From positions 1 through 51,137 of the forward strand of contig JAFXQV010000011.1 of NCBI GenBank assembly GCA_017526785.1: a stretch of DNA of 51,137 nt, written 5' to 3'. Shown piece by piece: positions 37,637 to 46,017 of the stretch (within the stretch, counting starts at the first letter, position 1; every line of letters begins with the position of its first letter). The position numbers and the translations under genes are program-made. The notes under the pieces are model-generated. The model made no database searches. It worked only from the letters and a program-made list of their open reading frames with translations, and was not told where the DNA came from. Source of the DNA: Oscillibacter sp. Lineage in GTDB: Bacteria > Bacillota > Clostridia > Oscillospirales > Oscillospiraceae.

Positions 37637-39586
37637 TCACGCCTCCTCCGCCGACGATTTCACGCCCGCGATTCCGACAGTTGCCTTTCCGGTGTCGTTC
37701 AACTGCCCGTAGGCCGGGATTTCCCCGGACACATTCTCGTTGAGCCAGTCCATATTAATAATGCGTTCGACGCTCAGGACTTCCCCATCGGCGGAGCGCA
37801 GTTTCCGGGACTGGTCGCGCAGGGGTCCCCGGAACGGGTCGCAGGTTCCCGCGCAGATTCCGGCGCGTAAGAAGTACGCCAGTTTCCGCACACTGTCCGG
37901 AAGTGCCTCCGAAAGTTTCAGCTCTATGACGCCCGCCGACATGCCCCAGTAATAATTGAGCGCCTTACTGCTTTCGGCGTACTCGGCTTGCAGGGAATGG
38001 TCTTGAATGCGCCGCACAAGCGCTTCGTAGTACGCGCCCCACTGCCAGACGGGAACCGCCAACCCGGCCTGACTGCCGCCCTGTACGAGTGACAGCCCCA
38101 CGCCGACATAATCCCCGCCGCGCCGTACGGTGTCGGTAAACGACACGAGCCGGATACCCCGCGCCGTCAGACGCGACAAGGCCTCCCGCGCCCCGCCCAC
38201 GGTCGACCAGTCCAGCACCACCGCGGCGTCGGGGTTGGTCATCTGCACGCCCAGCGCGAAGGCGTTGATTCCGGCGACCTGCCCGAAAATCGGGTAGTCG
38301 CACAGATAGCCGACGGGTTCCTCTCCCGCCATTGCCCCCGCGATTGCGCCCGTGATGAATTTCGCCTCGTACATGCGCGCGTAATATGTGCGTATGTAAC
38401 GGTGGGACTGGTTCACGGAGCAGTTGAGAAACGTCACGTCCGGGAACTCCACGGCGGCGTTGAGGCTCGCGGGCAGGAGGCGCGGCGAAGTCGTGAAAAT
38501 GACCGTGTTGCCGTCCTCGACGGCCTGACGGATAACCGATAGCGGCCTTTTGTCGGGGGGTTCGTCGGGGCCGGTGGGTTCCAGCGCGTTGAAGTAGGCT
38601 TTGGTCTCCAACTCGCCGTTAAGGGTACGCTGTACGCGTTGCCGGCCTTGCTCATGCCCCCAAGTCCAGCCGGAAAGCTCCGGGGTCTTGTCGTAGATGA
38701 AGGCCGCTTTCAGAATTTTTTTCGGCAGGACGGCGGGAATTGTGGGAAGCAACGTTTTCGCGGCGTCCTCTTTGGGGTCGAGTTTCAGGACAATCGGCGA
38801 CGATTCCTGTTGCAGTGTGATTTCCTCCCAGACTTTCTCCACGGACGCTTTCAGCTCCAACGGACTCCGGCCGCACAGAGACGCGTAACCGTAAACCCGG
38901 ATACAGGCCAAAAACGCGTCTCCCACGGTGCTTGACAGGCGCTGTCCGCCGAGCTGGTTGTAGACCTTCCGAAAATTGTAGTACGTGGCCTTGAACAAAA
39001 TCCGGTCGTCGTCCGACCACTCCTCCCACGGGCGTTTTCCGAGCAGGCGTTGCAGAAGCTGATATTTGCCCGGATAGGAAAACTCCAGAAAGTTGACCTT
39101 GCTGTAGCGGTAGAAGTCCATGAACTCGTAGTAACGCACGGATTCCGGGGAATCGTTGCGCGGCGGCAGAATGCGCGTGACGTACGCCGAAACCGTCTCC
39201 GCGCCGAAGTATTTCAGCACGCTGACGCGCTTGTTCCCCTCCTCGACGTAGTAACGGTTCAGGTACTCCGTGGCCTTGATGGGGTCGCGGATGCCCTCTT
39301 TCAGGTGGGTGGCGCAGAGGCGTTCCCACTTCCCGGCGAACTCCGACGAGCCTTCGAGCAGGGGCATGAAGTTACGCGCGAAAGACTGCGTACGCCCGCC
39401 GCTCTTGGTTCCCACGATAAATTCCATGGGGATTTGCACAAGCCCGATATCCGCGCTGTGCAGGGCGCGTTCCGGGGTCACAAAGTCGTCCAGACGCGGG
39501 AGCCATGGGTGTTCCCCGCGCGCCACGCAGGCGCGGAACTCTTTTTGCGCCTGTTTTTTCGCGTCCTTGTAGTATGAATCCTGCAT
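37637..39586 (-). CDS. BMP-type ligand-binding protein with ParB-like N-terminal domain, no signal peptide
   Basis: 649 aa; ATG 39586 follows AAGGAGGG. There is no signal peptide, so the protein stays inside. Residues 1-270 include YYVEEGNKRVSVLKYFGA (about 95-112), like the core of ParB/Srx-fold domains, and a helical block (FYRYSKVNFLEFSYP...). From about 290, LKAAFIYDKTPELSGWTWGHEQGRQR starts a periplasmic-binding-protein fold of the BMP/Med family, with FTTSPRLLPASLNAA, FLNCSVNQSHRYIRTYYARMYEAKFITGAIAGAMAG and AVVLDWSTVGGAREAL. BMP proteins normally bind nucleosides outside the cell for ABC importers. No permease genes are near. A ligand-sensing regulator is the most likely reading. Confidence 0.8.
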   Translation of the reverse strand: MQDSYYKDAKKQAQKEFRACVARGEHPWLPRLDDFVTPERALHSADIGLVQIPMEFIVGTKSGGRTQSFARNFMPLLEGSSEFAGKWERLCATHLKEGIRDPIKATEYLNRYYVEEGNKRVSVLKYFGAETVSAYVTRILPPRNDSPESVRYYEFMDFYRYSKVNFLEFSYPGKYQLLQRLLGKRPWEEWSDDDRILFKATYYNFRKVYNQLGGQRLSSTVGDAFLACIRVYGYASLCGRSPLELKASVEKVWEEITLQQESSPIVLKLDPKEDAAKTLLPTIPAVLPKKILKAAFIYDKTPELSGWTWGHEQGRQRVQRTLNGELETKAYFNALEPTGPDEPPDKRPLSVIRQAVEDGNTVIFTTSPRLLPASLNAAVEFPDVTFLNCSVNQSHRYIRTYYARMYEAKFITGAIAGAMAGEEPVGYLCDYPIFGQVAGINAFALGVQMTNPDAAVVLDWSTVGGAREALSRLTARGIRLVSFTDTVRRGGDYVGVGLSLVQGGSQAGLAVPVWQWGAYYEALVRRIQDHSLQAEYAESSKALNYYWGMSAGVIELKLSEALPDSVRKLAYFLRAGICAGTCDPFRGPLRDQSRKLRSADGEVLSVERIINMDWLNENVSGEIPAYGQLNDTGKATVGIAGVKSSAEEA

Positions 39587-39651
39587 GGTGAAACCCTCCT
39601 TGCGTGTGAAATCGAAAAGCGTCAAAGAAAGGGACGCGGGCAAGTGATGTC

Positions 39652-39680
39652 ATTTTACACGGAAAGCGCGAAAATGTCCA
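39652..39680 (-). promoter_or_regulatory. Promoter of the BMP-like gene
   Basis: On the minus strand TGGACA (39680-39675), 17-bp spacer, TAAAAT (39657-39652). Confidence 0.75.
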
Positions 39681-39710
39681 CAGGAATTTGGGTACTGACG
39701 GCAATTTTAT

Positions 39711-40199
39711 TCAGGACAGGCGGCGGGAAAGCAGGTACTGCGCACAAAGCCCGGTAAAGAATCCGGCTATTATGCCAGAGATTGTCAAAAACGGGAAATA
39801 GGCCAGCACGGCGAGAGAGCGCGTAATCCAGACGGCGGCGGCGATTTGTCCGGCGTTGTGGGCGATTGCGGCGAACACGGCGCAGACCCAGACTTGTCGC
39901 GGCGTGGTGACGCGGCGCAGGAGCAGTAACGCGCACAAACTGAGCAGTCCGCCCGCAAGACTGTAGAACAATACCATGAGATTTCCGGCGAAGAACGCGC
40001 CCAGCGCAATCCGGCACAGCAGGATACAGAGGGCGTCCCAAGCGCCCAGCGTGCAGACCGCCCAGACGTTGACAATATTTGCCAGCCCGAGCTTCACGCC
40101 CGGAATCGGCACGGGTACGGGGATTTGTGCCTCGACGGTGAACAGAATCAGCGCGACGGCGGTCAGCAGGGCGTCACGGGTCAGCCGACGCGCGGTCAT
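39711..40199 (-). CDS. Gx transporter family membrane protein (COG4769)
   Basis: 162 aa, five to six membrane segments. LTAVALILFTVEAQIPVPVPIPGVKLGLANIVNVWAV contains the conserved P-x-P-x-PGVKLGLANI signature of Gx/heptaprenyl diphosphate synthase component I proteins. These look like S-components of ECF-type transporters and their substrate is not known. The start (ATG 40199) overlaps the stop of the NusG-II gene in ATGA, so the two proteins are coupled. Such a pair is often seen next to each other in Clostridia. Confidence 0.87.
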   Translation of the reverse strand: MTARRLTRDALLTAVALILFTVEAQIPVPVPIPGVKLGLANIVNVWAVCTLGAWDALCILLCRIALGAFFAGNLMVLFYSLAGGLLSLCALLLLRRVTTPRQVWVCAVFAAIAHNAGQIAAAVWITRSLAVLAYFPFLTISGIIAGFFTGLCAQYLLSRRLS

Positions 40200-40540
40200 G
40201 GGGCGTCCTCTTCCAGTTGAATCAGCAGGCCGTGGGGCAGGCAGACAAGCGGAAAGCCGAACTCCGGAAGCCATCCCTCCATGACACAAATTTGGTCGGG
40301 GCAGTCGGCGGCCTCCACGCAAATCCGCCCCGGCTGAATCAGAATCGTATTGGAGCCGTCGTCAGTCTCTACGGTGAAGCGCTCTTCCGCTTTCACGCGG
40401 TTGAGGTCGACGCGCCGCAGACATTCCCCGTCGACGTAGATTCCGGCAATCATGGACGGCGTACGCCGCGCCCATAGAATCGAAAGCAGGCTGATTCCCA
40501 GAATCACGGCGAGTACCCATAACCATACGCGGGTTTTCAT
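40196..40540 (-). CDS. NusG domain II protein, membrane anchored
   Basis: 114 aa. An N-terminal membrane helix (VWLWVLAVILGISLLSILWA, residues 5-24), then an extracytoplasmic beta-rich domain with YVDGECLRRVDL, ILIQPGRICVEAADCPDQICVM and LVCLPHGLLIQLEE, the pattern of NusG_II proteins. The C-x5-C-x4-C cluster (ICVEAADCPDQIC) is conserved. It is coupled by ATGA overlaps to a HAD gene upstream and a Gx transporter downstream. It is not the transcription factor NusG, only a shared domain. Confidence 0.87.
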   Translation of the reverse strand: MKTRVWLWVLAVILGISLLSILWARRTPSMIAGIYVDGECLRRVDLNRVKAEERFTVETDDGSNTILIQPGRICVEAADCPDQICVMEGWLPEFGFPLVCLPHGLLIQLEEDAP

Positions 40541-41184
40541 AGCGCTTCCCCCTCTCCGTCGCGGAGCAGTTCCGCGAAACTGTAGATGTATCTGTCACAG
40601 AGCGCGCGCATTTCCGTTTCGCTGGTGTCAAAGTAGCGGTCGTAGACGCCGACCGTACGCATACCGGCGGCGTGCGCCCCCCGGCACGATAACAGGCTGT
40701 CGTCGAACAAAGTGCAGTCCCCCGGGCGTACGCCCAGTGTCGCGGCGGCGACGCGCCAGAGTTCCGGCGACTGCTTCTCCATATGGAGTTCCTGCGCGAA
40801 AATGACGCGCTCAAAATACGGCGCGATGTTGAGGTGTTCGAGCGCGTCGCGGCAGTGTCCGGGGACGCTGGATGTCACGATTGCCATACGCTGTCCGGAG
40901 ACCCGGCACTGTTCGAGGTACGCCCCGACGCCGGGTTTCAGCGGCACTTTGTGATAGAGGCCTTGCGCGAGTTCGAGCCACTCCGACATGATTTCGTCAC
41001 AGCTTTCTTGCAGGTTGCAAAACCGCTTCGTGAACTCCGCCGCGAGCGGGAAAATGGTGTGCGCGACGCCGTCATAATAGGCCTGCGTGTACGGAATGCC
41101 GCGCCGCGCCAGAAACACGCGGTCAACGTCTTTCCAAATGCCGTTGGAATCAATCAGGGTGCCGTCGAGGTCGAACAAAAACAC
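40537..41184 (-). CDS. HAD-superfamily phosphatase
   Basis: 215 aa from GTG 41184, which is chosen since AAAGGAGG lies seven bases upstream; frames that start further upstream lie in the glycosylase gene. Motif I FLFDLDGTLID (nucleophile Asp at 5), motif II IVTSS, motif III Lys in HMEKQSPELWRVAAATLG and motif IV CTLFDDSLLSCRGA. Cap domain of the phosphoglycolate/beta-phosphoglucomutase type lies between motifs I and II. Substrate unknown. The stop overlaps the next ATG by four bases. Confidence 0.88.
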   Translation of the reverse strand: MFLFDLDGTLIDSNGIWKDVDRVFLARRGIPYTQAYYDGVAHTIFPLAAEFTKRFCNLQESCDEIMSEWLELAQGLYHKVPLKPGVGAYLEQCRVSGQRMAIVTSSVPGHCRDALEHLNIAPYFERVIFAQELHMEKQSPELWRVAAATLGVRPGDCTLFDDSLLSCRGAHAAGMRTVGVYDRYFDTSETEMRALCDRYIYSFAELLRDGEGEAL

Positions 41185-41198
41185 GGTTGCGCCTCCTT

Positions 41199-41816
41199 TC
41201 AGGCGGGTTCGAGTGTGAAGCGCCACGGGAAGTCCCGCGCTTCCTCCGCGTAGTCGATACCGATACGGGGCGCGGCGCGGACGGTTTCGCGTCGCGGCGG
41301 GAGTTCCGGAAGCCCGATATCCGCCGGGGAATCGCAGACAAAGAGCGCGTCCCCGGTCAAGTCCAAGCCGTTTTCGGCCTTGCCCAAACACAGCGCCCGA
41401 CAAATCTTTCCGGGGCCGTTCAGAAAGTTTCGTTGCCGCGCCGGGGTCACGGGCTTGTCCCCGTAGCGTGCGCGCCACATGAAATCCGCTCCGGCTATGG
41501 CCTCCATGCCGCGAATCAGCACGGCGGCGGGTTCCCCCTCCGGTTCCGTCACGAAGTTGAGACAGTGGTACATGCCGTAAATCAAGTAAATGTACGCGTG
41601 TCCGGGAGGCAGAAAAAGCGGAGCCGTCCGCGCCGTTCTCCGGTAGCCGTAGGCGTGGCAGGCCTTGTCACAGCGGCCGATATACGCCTCTGTCTCGGTA
41701 AGGCGTCCGGCAAGGAGCGTGCCGCCGCCCGTGACGCGTACCACGATTTTTCCCAGCAGGTTCCGGGCAATCTCGATTGTGTCGCCGTCGTAAAAATCAT
41801 AAGAAAGCCTTGCCAT
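41199..41816 (-). CDS. DNA-3-methyladenine glycosylase (AAG/MPG type)
   Basis: 205 aa. LARNLLGK-type start (IEIARNLLGKIVVR), TETEAYIGRCDKACHA with the catalytic Glu, RTAPLFLPPGHAYIYLIYGMYHCLNFVT and RNFLNGPGKICRALCL match the alkyladenine glycosylases of Firmicutes. The enzyme removes alkylated bases to start base-excision repair. ATG 41816 lies inside the opposite-facing promoter of the DMT transporter. The gene is followed 15 bp later by the HAD phosphatase. Confidence 0.93.
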   Translation of the reverse strand: MARLSYDFYDGDTIEIARNLLGKIVVRVTGGGTLLAGRLTETEAYIGRCDKACHAYGYRRTARTAPLFLPPGHAYIYLIYGMYHCLNFVTEPEGEPAAVLIRGMEAIAGADFMWRARYGDKPVTPARQRNFLNGPGKICRALCLGKAENGLDLTGDALFVCDSPADIGLPELPPRRETVRAAPRIGIDYAEEARDFPWRFTLEPA

Positions 41817-41838
41817 TTGTTCCCCCCGGTGCTACAAT
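41810..41838 (+). promoter_or_regulatory. Promoter of the DMT transporter gene
   Basis: TTGCCA (41810-41815), 17-bp spacer, TACAAT (41833-41838). It overlaps the first codons of the divergent glycosylase gene. The leader is about 70 nt; GAAGGAG precedes the ATG. Confidence 0.75.
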
Positions 41839-41916
41839 AGCGTTTGTTTTGCGGACGGACGGCGCGGAGCCGTACGCCCCATTCTACCACACAACATCCG
41901 AAGGAGCAATAGCCGT

Positions 41917-42810
41917 ATGAAACGCAATTTGATTCGGCAGAACGTCCTCCCCGTACTGGCGGCGATGATTTGGGGTAGCGCGTTTATCGCGCAGAGCGTG
42001 GGCGCGGAACACATGGAGGCGTTCACATTCAACACGGCGCGGTCAATTGTGGCGTTTTTCTTTCTGCTGGGGCTGTGCGGAGTTCGACGCCGTTTCCGTG
42101 GGAGTGCCGTCCGCTCGTGGCGGGAACTGTTCGCGGCGGGGGGCTGTTGCGGCACCGCGCTGGCCGTCGCCACATGGCTACAACAGGCCGGAATGGCCAC
42201 GACCGAACCCGGCAAAGCGGGCTTTATTACGGCGCTCTACATTGTCATTGTGCCGCTGATTGGAAAGTTTTTCCTGCATCGTCAAGCGCCGTCCACAATC
42301 TGGATAAGTGTGGCGCTGGCGGCCGTGGGGCTGTACCTGTTGAGCGTGACGGAGGCCTTGACGATTGAACCCGGCGACGTGTACATGATTCTGTGTGCGC
42401 TGGTCTTCTCGGTGCAAATCCTGCTGATTGACCACTTTTCGCGGCGCGTGGACGGCGTGGCCATGTCGTGCGTGCAGTTTCTGGCAATGACGGCCGTTTC
42501 GGCGCTGGGCGCGGTCGTGACGGCGGAGACGGTCAGCGCGGAGGCGTTGCGCGTGTGCCTGTGGGCGATTCTCTACGCGGGAATCTTTTCCAGCGGCGTG
42601 GCGTACACGTTGCAGATTCTGGCGCAGAAGGATTCCAATCCCATGGTGGTTTCGCTTCTGCTGAGCCTTGAGGCGGTATTCGCGGCGCTGTCGGGGGCGC
42701 TGTTCCGCCACGAGCGCATGTCCGGGCGCGAACTGCTGGGCTGTGCGCTGATGTTCGCGGGCGTCGTCATTGCGCAGATTCCGCGCCGGGGCGCTCTTGA
42801 ATCGGCTTAG
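41917..42810 (+). CDS. EamA/DMT-family transporter
   Basis: 297 aa, ten membrane segments arranged as two EamA repeats. The start LPVLAAMIWGSAFIAQSVGAEHM and the inner ATTEPGKAGFITALYIVIVPLIG and LQILAQKDSNPMVVSLLLSLEAVFAALSGALF segments are typical of drug/metabolite exporters with broad amino-acid or metabolite substrates. It uses the proton gradient. Substrate not evident. Confidence 0.9.
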   Translation: MKRNLIRQNVLPVLAAMIWGSAFIAQSVGAEHMEAFTFNTARSIVAFFFLLGLCGVRRRFRGSAVRSWRELFAAGGCCGTALAVATWLQQAGMATTEPGKAGFITALYIVIVPLIGKFFLHRQAPSTIWISVALAAVGLYLLSVTEALTIEPGDVYMILCALVFSVQILLIDHFSRRVDGVAMSCVQFLAMTAVSALGAVVTAETVSAEALRVCLWAILYAGIFSSGVAYTLQILAQKDSNPMVVSLLLSLEAVFAALSGALFRHERMSGRELLGCALMFAGVVIAQIPRRGALESA

Positions 42811-42825
42811 GCCGGGTGTTATAAT
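42797..42825 (+). promoter_or_regulatory. Promoter of the wecB-mltG-U32-alaS run
   Basis: TTGAAT (42797-42802), 17-bp spacer, TATAAT (42820-42825), about 25 nt before the start of the glycosyltransferase gene. It overlaps the end of the DMT gene. Confidence 0.75.
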
Positions 42826-42855
42826 CACGGAAACTATCGCGGCGAGGTGAACAAA

Positions 42856-43587
42856 GTGCGGATAGAAGTTTTAGGCATCGGGTTCGACAACATCACGCGC
42901 GAGGAAGCCGTGGAGGCGGCGCTTTCGATGATAGAGCGCGGCGGGACACATTACGTGGTGACGCCGAACCCGGAGATTGTGGAGGTATGCCGGGAGCGCG
43001 GGGACGTGGCGCGGGCGGTCAACGGCGCGGACTTGGTGCTTCCGGACGGAATCGGGGTCATCAAGGGCGCGGCGATACTCGGAACGCCTCTGCGCGAACG
43101 CGTGCCGGGCGTTGAGTTCGCCGCCGGACTGCTGGAACGTCTGGCGGAAACGGAGCATTCCGTTTACTTTCTGGGCGGGAAGCCGGGCGTCGCCGGGCAG
43201 GCGGCGGAGAATCTGTCGCGGCGGTATCCGGGCTTGCGCTGCGCCGGAACGCATGACGGCTATTTCCGCGAGGACGCGCCGATAGTCGAGGAAATCCGCC
43301 GGAGCGGGGCGGACGTGGTGTTTGTGTGTCTGGGCGTGCCGAAGCAGGAGCTGTGGATAGTGCGCAACGGCGCGGACACCGGGGCGAAACTGCTCTGCGG
43401 GCTGGGCGGCAGTCTGGACGTGTTCGCGGGTACCGCGAAGCGCGCCCCGGCGTTCTTCTGCGACCACGGTCTGGAATGGTTTTACCGCCTCTGCAAGGAG
43501 CCTTGGCGCTGGAAGCGTATGCTGAAATTGCCCGTGTTTCTGTTCCACGTCTGGAACGAGAAGCGCGGCCGGAAAAAGCGCCCGTGA
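42856..43587 (+). CDS. WecB/TagA/CpsF-type glycosyltransferase
   Basis: 243 aa from GTG 42856, which has GAGGTG six bases upstream; a GTG at 42847 would lie in that site. VVTPNPEIVEVCRERGD, ADLVLPDGIGVIKGA, SVYFLGGKPGVAG and VFVCLGVPKQELWI are characteristic of the family (GT26). These enzymes add N-acetylmannosamine or glucosamine to an undecaprenyl-linked sugar at the inner face of the membrane, an early step in teichoic acid or surface polysaccharide. A C-terminal amphipathic tail (WFYRLCKEPWRWKRM) helps membrane binding. Next to mltG. Confidence 0.92.
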   Translation: MRIEVLGIGFDNITREEAVEAALSMIERGGTHYVVTPNPEIVEVCRERGDVARAVNGADLVLPDGIGVIKGAAILGTPLRERVPGVEFAAGLLERLAETEHSVYFLGGKPGVAGQAAENLSRRYPGLRCAGTHDGYFREDAPIVEEIRRSGADVVFVCLGVPKQELWIVRNGADTGAKLLCGLGGSLDVFAGTAKRAPAFFCDHGLEWFYRLCKEPWRWKRMLKLPVFLFHVWNEKRGRKKRP

Positions 43588-43619
43588 AATTTTTCTATGC
43601 GACGAATACGGAGGAATCT

Positions 43620-44780
43620 ATGGCTGATTTTGAACATCAGGACACCACCAGTTGGAACCCGGACGAGGTGCGGCAATCGGACGCGCCCCCGCGCCGTGAG
43701 CGGAGACGCCGCCGGCGCAGGATGAAGTGGTATTATCCGGTAATATACCTGTTTGTCGTGCTTCTGACTTCCGTGATACTGGCGAGTATCGGCTGGGAGC
43801 TGGCGTCGGACTTGTGCGCGTTCAACCGGGGCGCGGTCACTACCCACACCGTGGAAGTCGAACCCGGCGACAAACTCGACGACGTGATTGAAAAACTCCA
43901 TCAGGCCGGATTGGTTAAGCACCCGTTTTTCTTCAAGCTCTTCTCGGACGTGACCCACGCGGAAAGCAAAATCGGCGTCGGCACGTACACGCTCAACACC
44001 GACATGGATTACCGCGCCTTGGTCGTGGGCATGCGGAACACGTCCTCGAACCTCGCCACGAGCGTGGCGAAGGTCACGATTCCGGAGGGCTACACCGTAC
44101 GCGACATCTGCGCCCTGCTGGCCGAAAAGGGCGTTGCCACGGAGGCCGAACTTCTCGACGCCGCCGCCAACGCCGCCTTTGACTATGAGTTTATCGACAA
44201 CGACGCCCACGACGTAAGCCGTCTGGAGGGCTACCTGTTCCCGGACACCTACGACTTTTACACGCCGGAGAATCCGCAACGCGCCCTGAACCGTCTCCTG
44301 AGCAACTTCGCCCGGAAAATTTCGGCGTGGGAAGACCTGCTGGCCGAGGCCGAACAGCGCGGCTATACGCTCAAAAAGATTGTCACCATCGCGTCCTTAA
44401 TCGAAAAGGAGACCGACGGCTCTGACCAAGCCCGCATCGCGTCCGTGATTTACAACCGTCTCGACGGCACGGGGAGCCGCGCCGGGACTTACGGACTGTT
44501 GCAGATTGACGCCTCCGTACTCTACGACATGCCCGCCCACACGGGGCCGATTACGTCCGCCGACTTGGAGCGCTCGTCGCCCTACAACCTCTACAAGAAC
44601 GCCGGACTGCCGCCCACGGCGATTGCCAACCCCGGCGCGAAGGCGATTTACGCCGCGCTCGCCCCCGAGGAGACCGGATACTACTATTACGCGCTTGCCA
44701 AAGACAGCAAGCACCGCTTCTTTGAGAACTACACCGAATTCTCGCGCTTCCTGTCGAGTTCGGACTATATCGGCAACTGA
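43620..44780 (+). CDS. mltG: Endolytic murein transglycosylase MltG
   Basis: 386 aa from ATG 43620 (CGGAGGAATCT before it). Cytosolic tail rich in Arg (RRERRRRRRRMKWYY) and one membrane helix (about 36-57). An LysM-like region at about 70-110 precedes the YceG domain. The catalytic Glu is in IASLIEKET (near 259), followed by YNLYKNAGLPPTAIANPG. MltG cuts nascent glycan strands and so sets chain length. 32 bp after the glycosyltransferase gene and one base ahead of the U32 gene. Confidence 0.93.
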   Translation: MADFEHQDTTSWNPDEVRQSDAPPRRERRRRRRRMKWYYPVIYLFVVLLTSVILASIGWELASDLCAFNRGAVTTHTVEVEPGDKLDDVIEKLHQAGLVKHPFFFKLFSDVTHAESKIGVGTYTLNTDMDYRALVVGMRNTSSNLATSVAKVTIPEGYTVRDICALLAEKGVATEAELLDAAANAAFDYEFIDNDAHDVSRLEGYLFPDTYDFYTPENPQRALNRLLSNFARKISAWEDLLAEAEQRGYTLKKIVTIASLIEKETDGSDQARIASVIYNRLDGTGSRAGTYGLLQIDASVLYDMPAHTGPITSADLERSSPYNLYKNAGLPPTAIANPGAKAIYAALAPEETGYYYYALAKDSKHRFFENYTEFSRFLSSSDYIGN

Positions 44781-44781
44781 C

Positions 44782-46002
44782 ATGGACGGAAAGAAGCCCG
44801 AACTCCTCTGCCCCGCCGGGGACATGAAGCGCTTACAAATGGCGGTAGCGTACGGCGCGGACGCGGTATATCTGGCCGGACAGGAGTACGGAATGCGGGC
44901 GTTCGCCGGGAACTTCCCGGAACCCGCGTTTCGTGAGGCCGTCGCGTACGCCCACCGCCACGGCGTACGCGTGCACTGCACGGTCAACACGACGCCGCGC
45001 AACGGCGAAATAGAGCGTCTCCCGGCCTATCTGGAATTTCTGGACGGTATCGGCGTGGACGCGCTGATTATCGCGGATTTCGGCGTGTTCCGTCTGGCGG
45101 AACGGTACGCGCCGCGTTGCGCCCGGCATGTCTCGACACAGGCGGGCGTGACGAATTACGAGGCGGCGCGGGTCTGGCACGAAGAAGGCGCGGCGCGGGT
45201 CATTTTAGCCCGTGAATTATCGCTGGAAGAAGTCCGGACAATCCGCGACCGCACCCCGCCGACACTCGAAATTGAGGCGTTCGTACACGGTGCCATGTGC
45301 GTGAGCTATTCGGGGCGCTGTCTGCTCTCCAACTACATGACAGGGCGGGATTCCAGCCGGGGGGCATGCGCCCAGCCGTGCCGCTACCACTACGCGCTGA
45401 TGGAGGAGAAGCGCCCCGGCGAATACTTCCCAATCGAGGAGGACGCGTCCGGCGCGTATATCCTGAACTCCCGCGACATGTGCATGATTGACCACTTGCC
45501 GGACTTGTGCGCGGCGGGGCTGGACAGCCTGAAAATAGAAGGCCGCGCAAAGTCCGCGTACTATACGGCGGTCGTGACAGGCGCGTACCGCCACTGTCTC
45601 GACGACGCCTTTTCGGGGCGTCCGCTCGACCCCGTTTGGCGCGATGAGGTGAACCACATCAGCCACCGCCCCTACTCGACGGGCTTCTACTACGGAGAAC
45701 CCGGCGAGTATTACGCCGACAGCCGCTATATACGCGACTGGCAGGTGATAGCGCTTGTCACGGACTGCGACGGCGACGGAAACGCCGTGCTGTCACTCCG
45801 GAACAAGTTCCGCGTCGGGGACGCCGTGGAGGTCGTCGCGCCGGGCGTCCGCCCGTACCCGCTGACGGTTCCCGATACCATCACGGACGCCGACGGCGTG
45901 GCGCTGTCCGAACCCCGCACGCCCCAAATGACCTTTCACATGAGATTTCCCCACAGAGTGCCGCCTTTCAGCATGCTGCGGCGGTACGTGGGCGCTGTAT
46001 GA
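44782..46002 (+). CDS. U32 family protein (TrhP/YrrO-like)
   Basis: 406 aa; the ATG lies one base past the mltG stop, so the genes are coupled. PELLCPAGDMKRLQMAVAYGADAVYLAG at the start, EAFVHGAMCVSYSGRCLLSNY in the middle and SLKIEGRAKSAYYTA are the U32 hallmarks, with conserved Cys residues (CAQPCRYHY). Formerly called peptidases, these proteins are known to act in tRNA wobble uridine hydroxylation (TrhP). In Firmicutes they sit beside mltG and tRNA-modification genes, as here with alaS. Confidence 0.9.
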   Translation: MDGKKPELLCPAGDMKRLQMAVAYGADAVYLAGQEYGMRAFAGNFPEPAFREAVAYAHRHGVRVHCTVNTTPRNGEIERLPAYLEFLDGIGVDALIIADFGVFRLAERYAPRCARHVSTQAGVTNYEAARVWHEEGAARVILARELSLEEVRTIRDRTPPTLEIEAFVHGAMCVSYSGRCLLSNYMTGRDSSRGACAQPCRYHYALMEEKRPGEYFPIEEDASGAYILNSRDMCMIDHLPDLCAAGLDSLKIEGRAKSAYYTAVVTGAYRHCLDDAFSGRPLDPVWRDEVNHISHRPYSTGFYYGEPGEYYADSRYIRDWQVIALVTDCDGDGNAVLSLRNKFRVGDAVEVVAPGVRPYPLTVPDTITDADGVALSEPRTPQMTFHMRFPHRVPPFSMLRRYVGAV

Positions 46003-46017
46003 ATGGAGGAAACCATA

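Noticed and set aside
40196-40540. Transcription factor NusG
   Set aside because: Only the domain II fold is shared; the N-terminal NGN domain is missing and a membrane anchor is present.
46003-46017. alaS start at ATG 46003
   Set aside because: That ATG is part of the ribosome-binding site for ATG 46018; family members start near MSHPWRGLNELREMF-like sequence.
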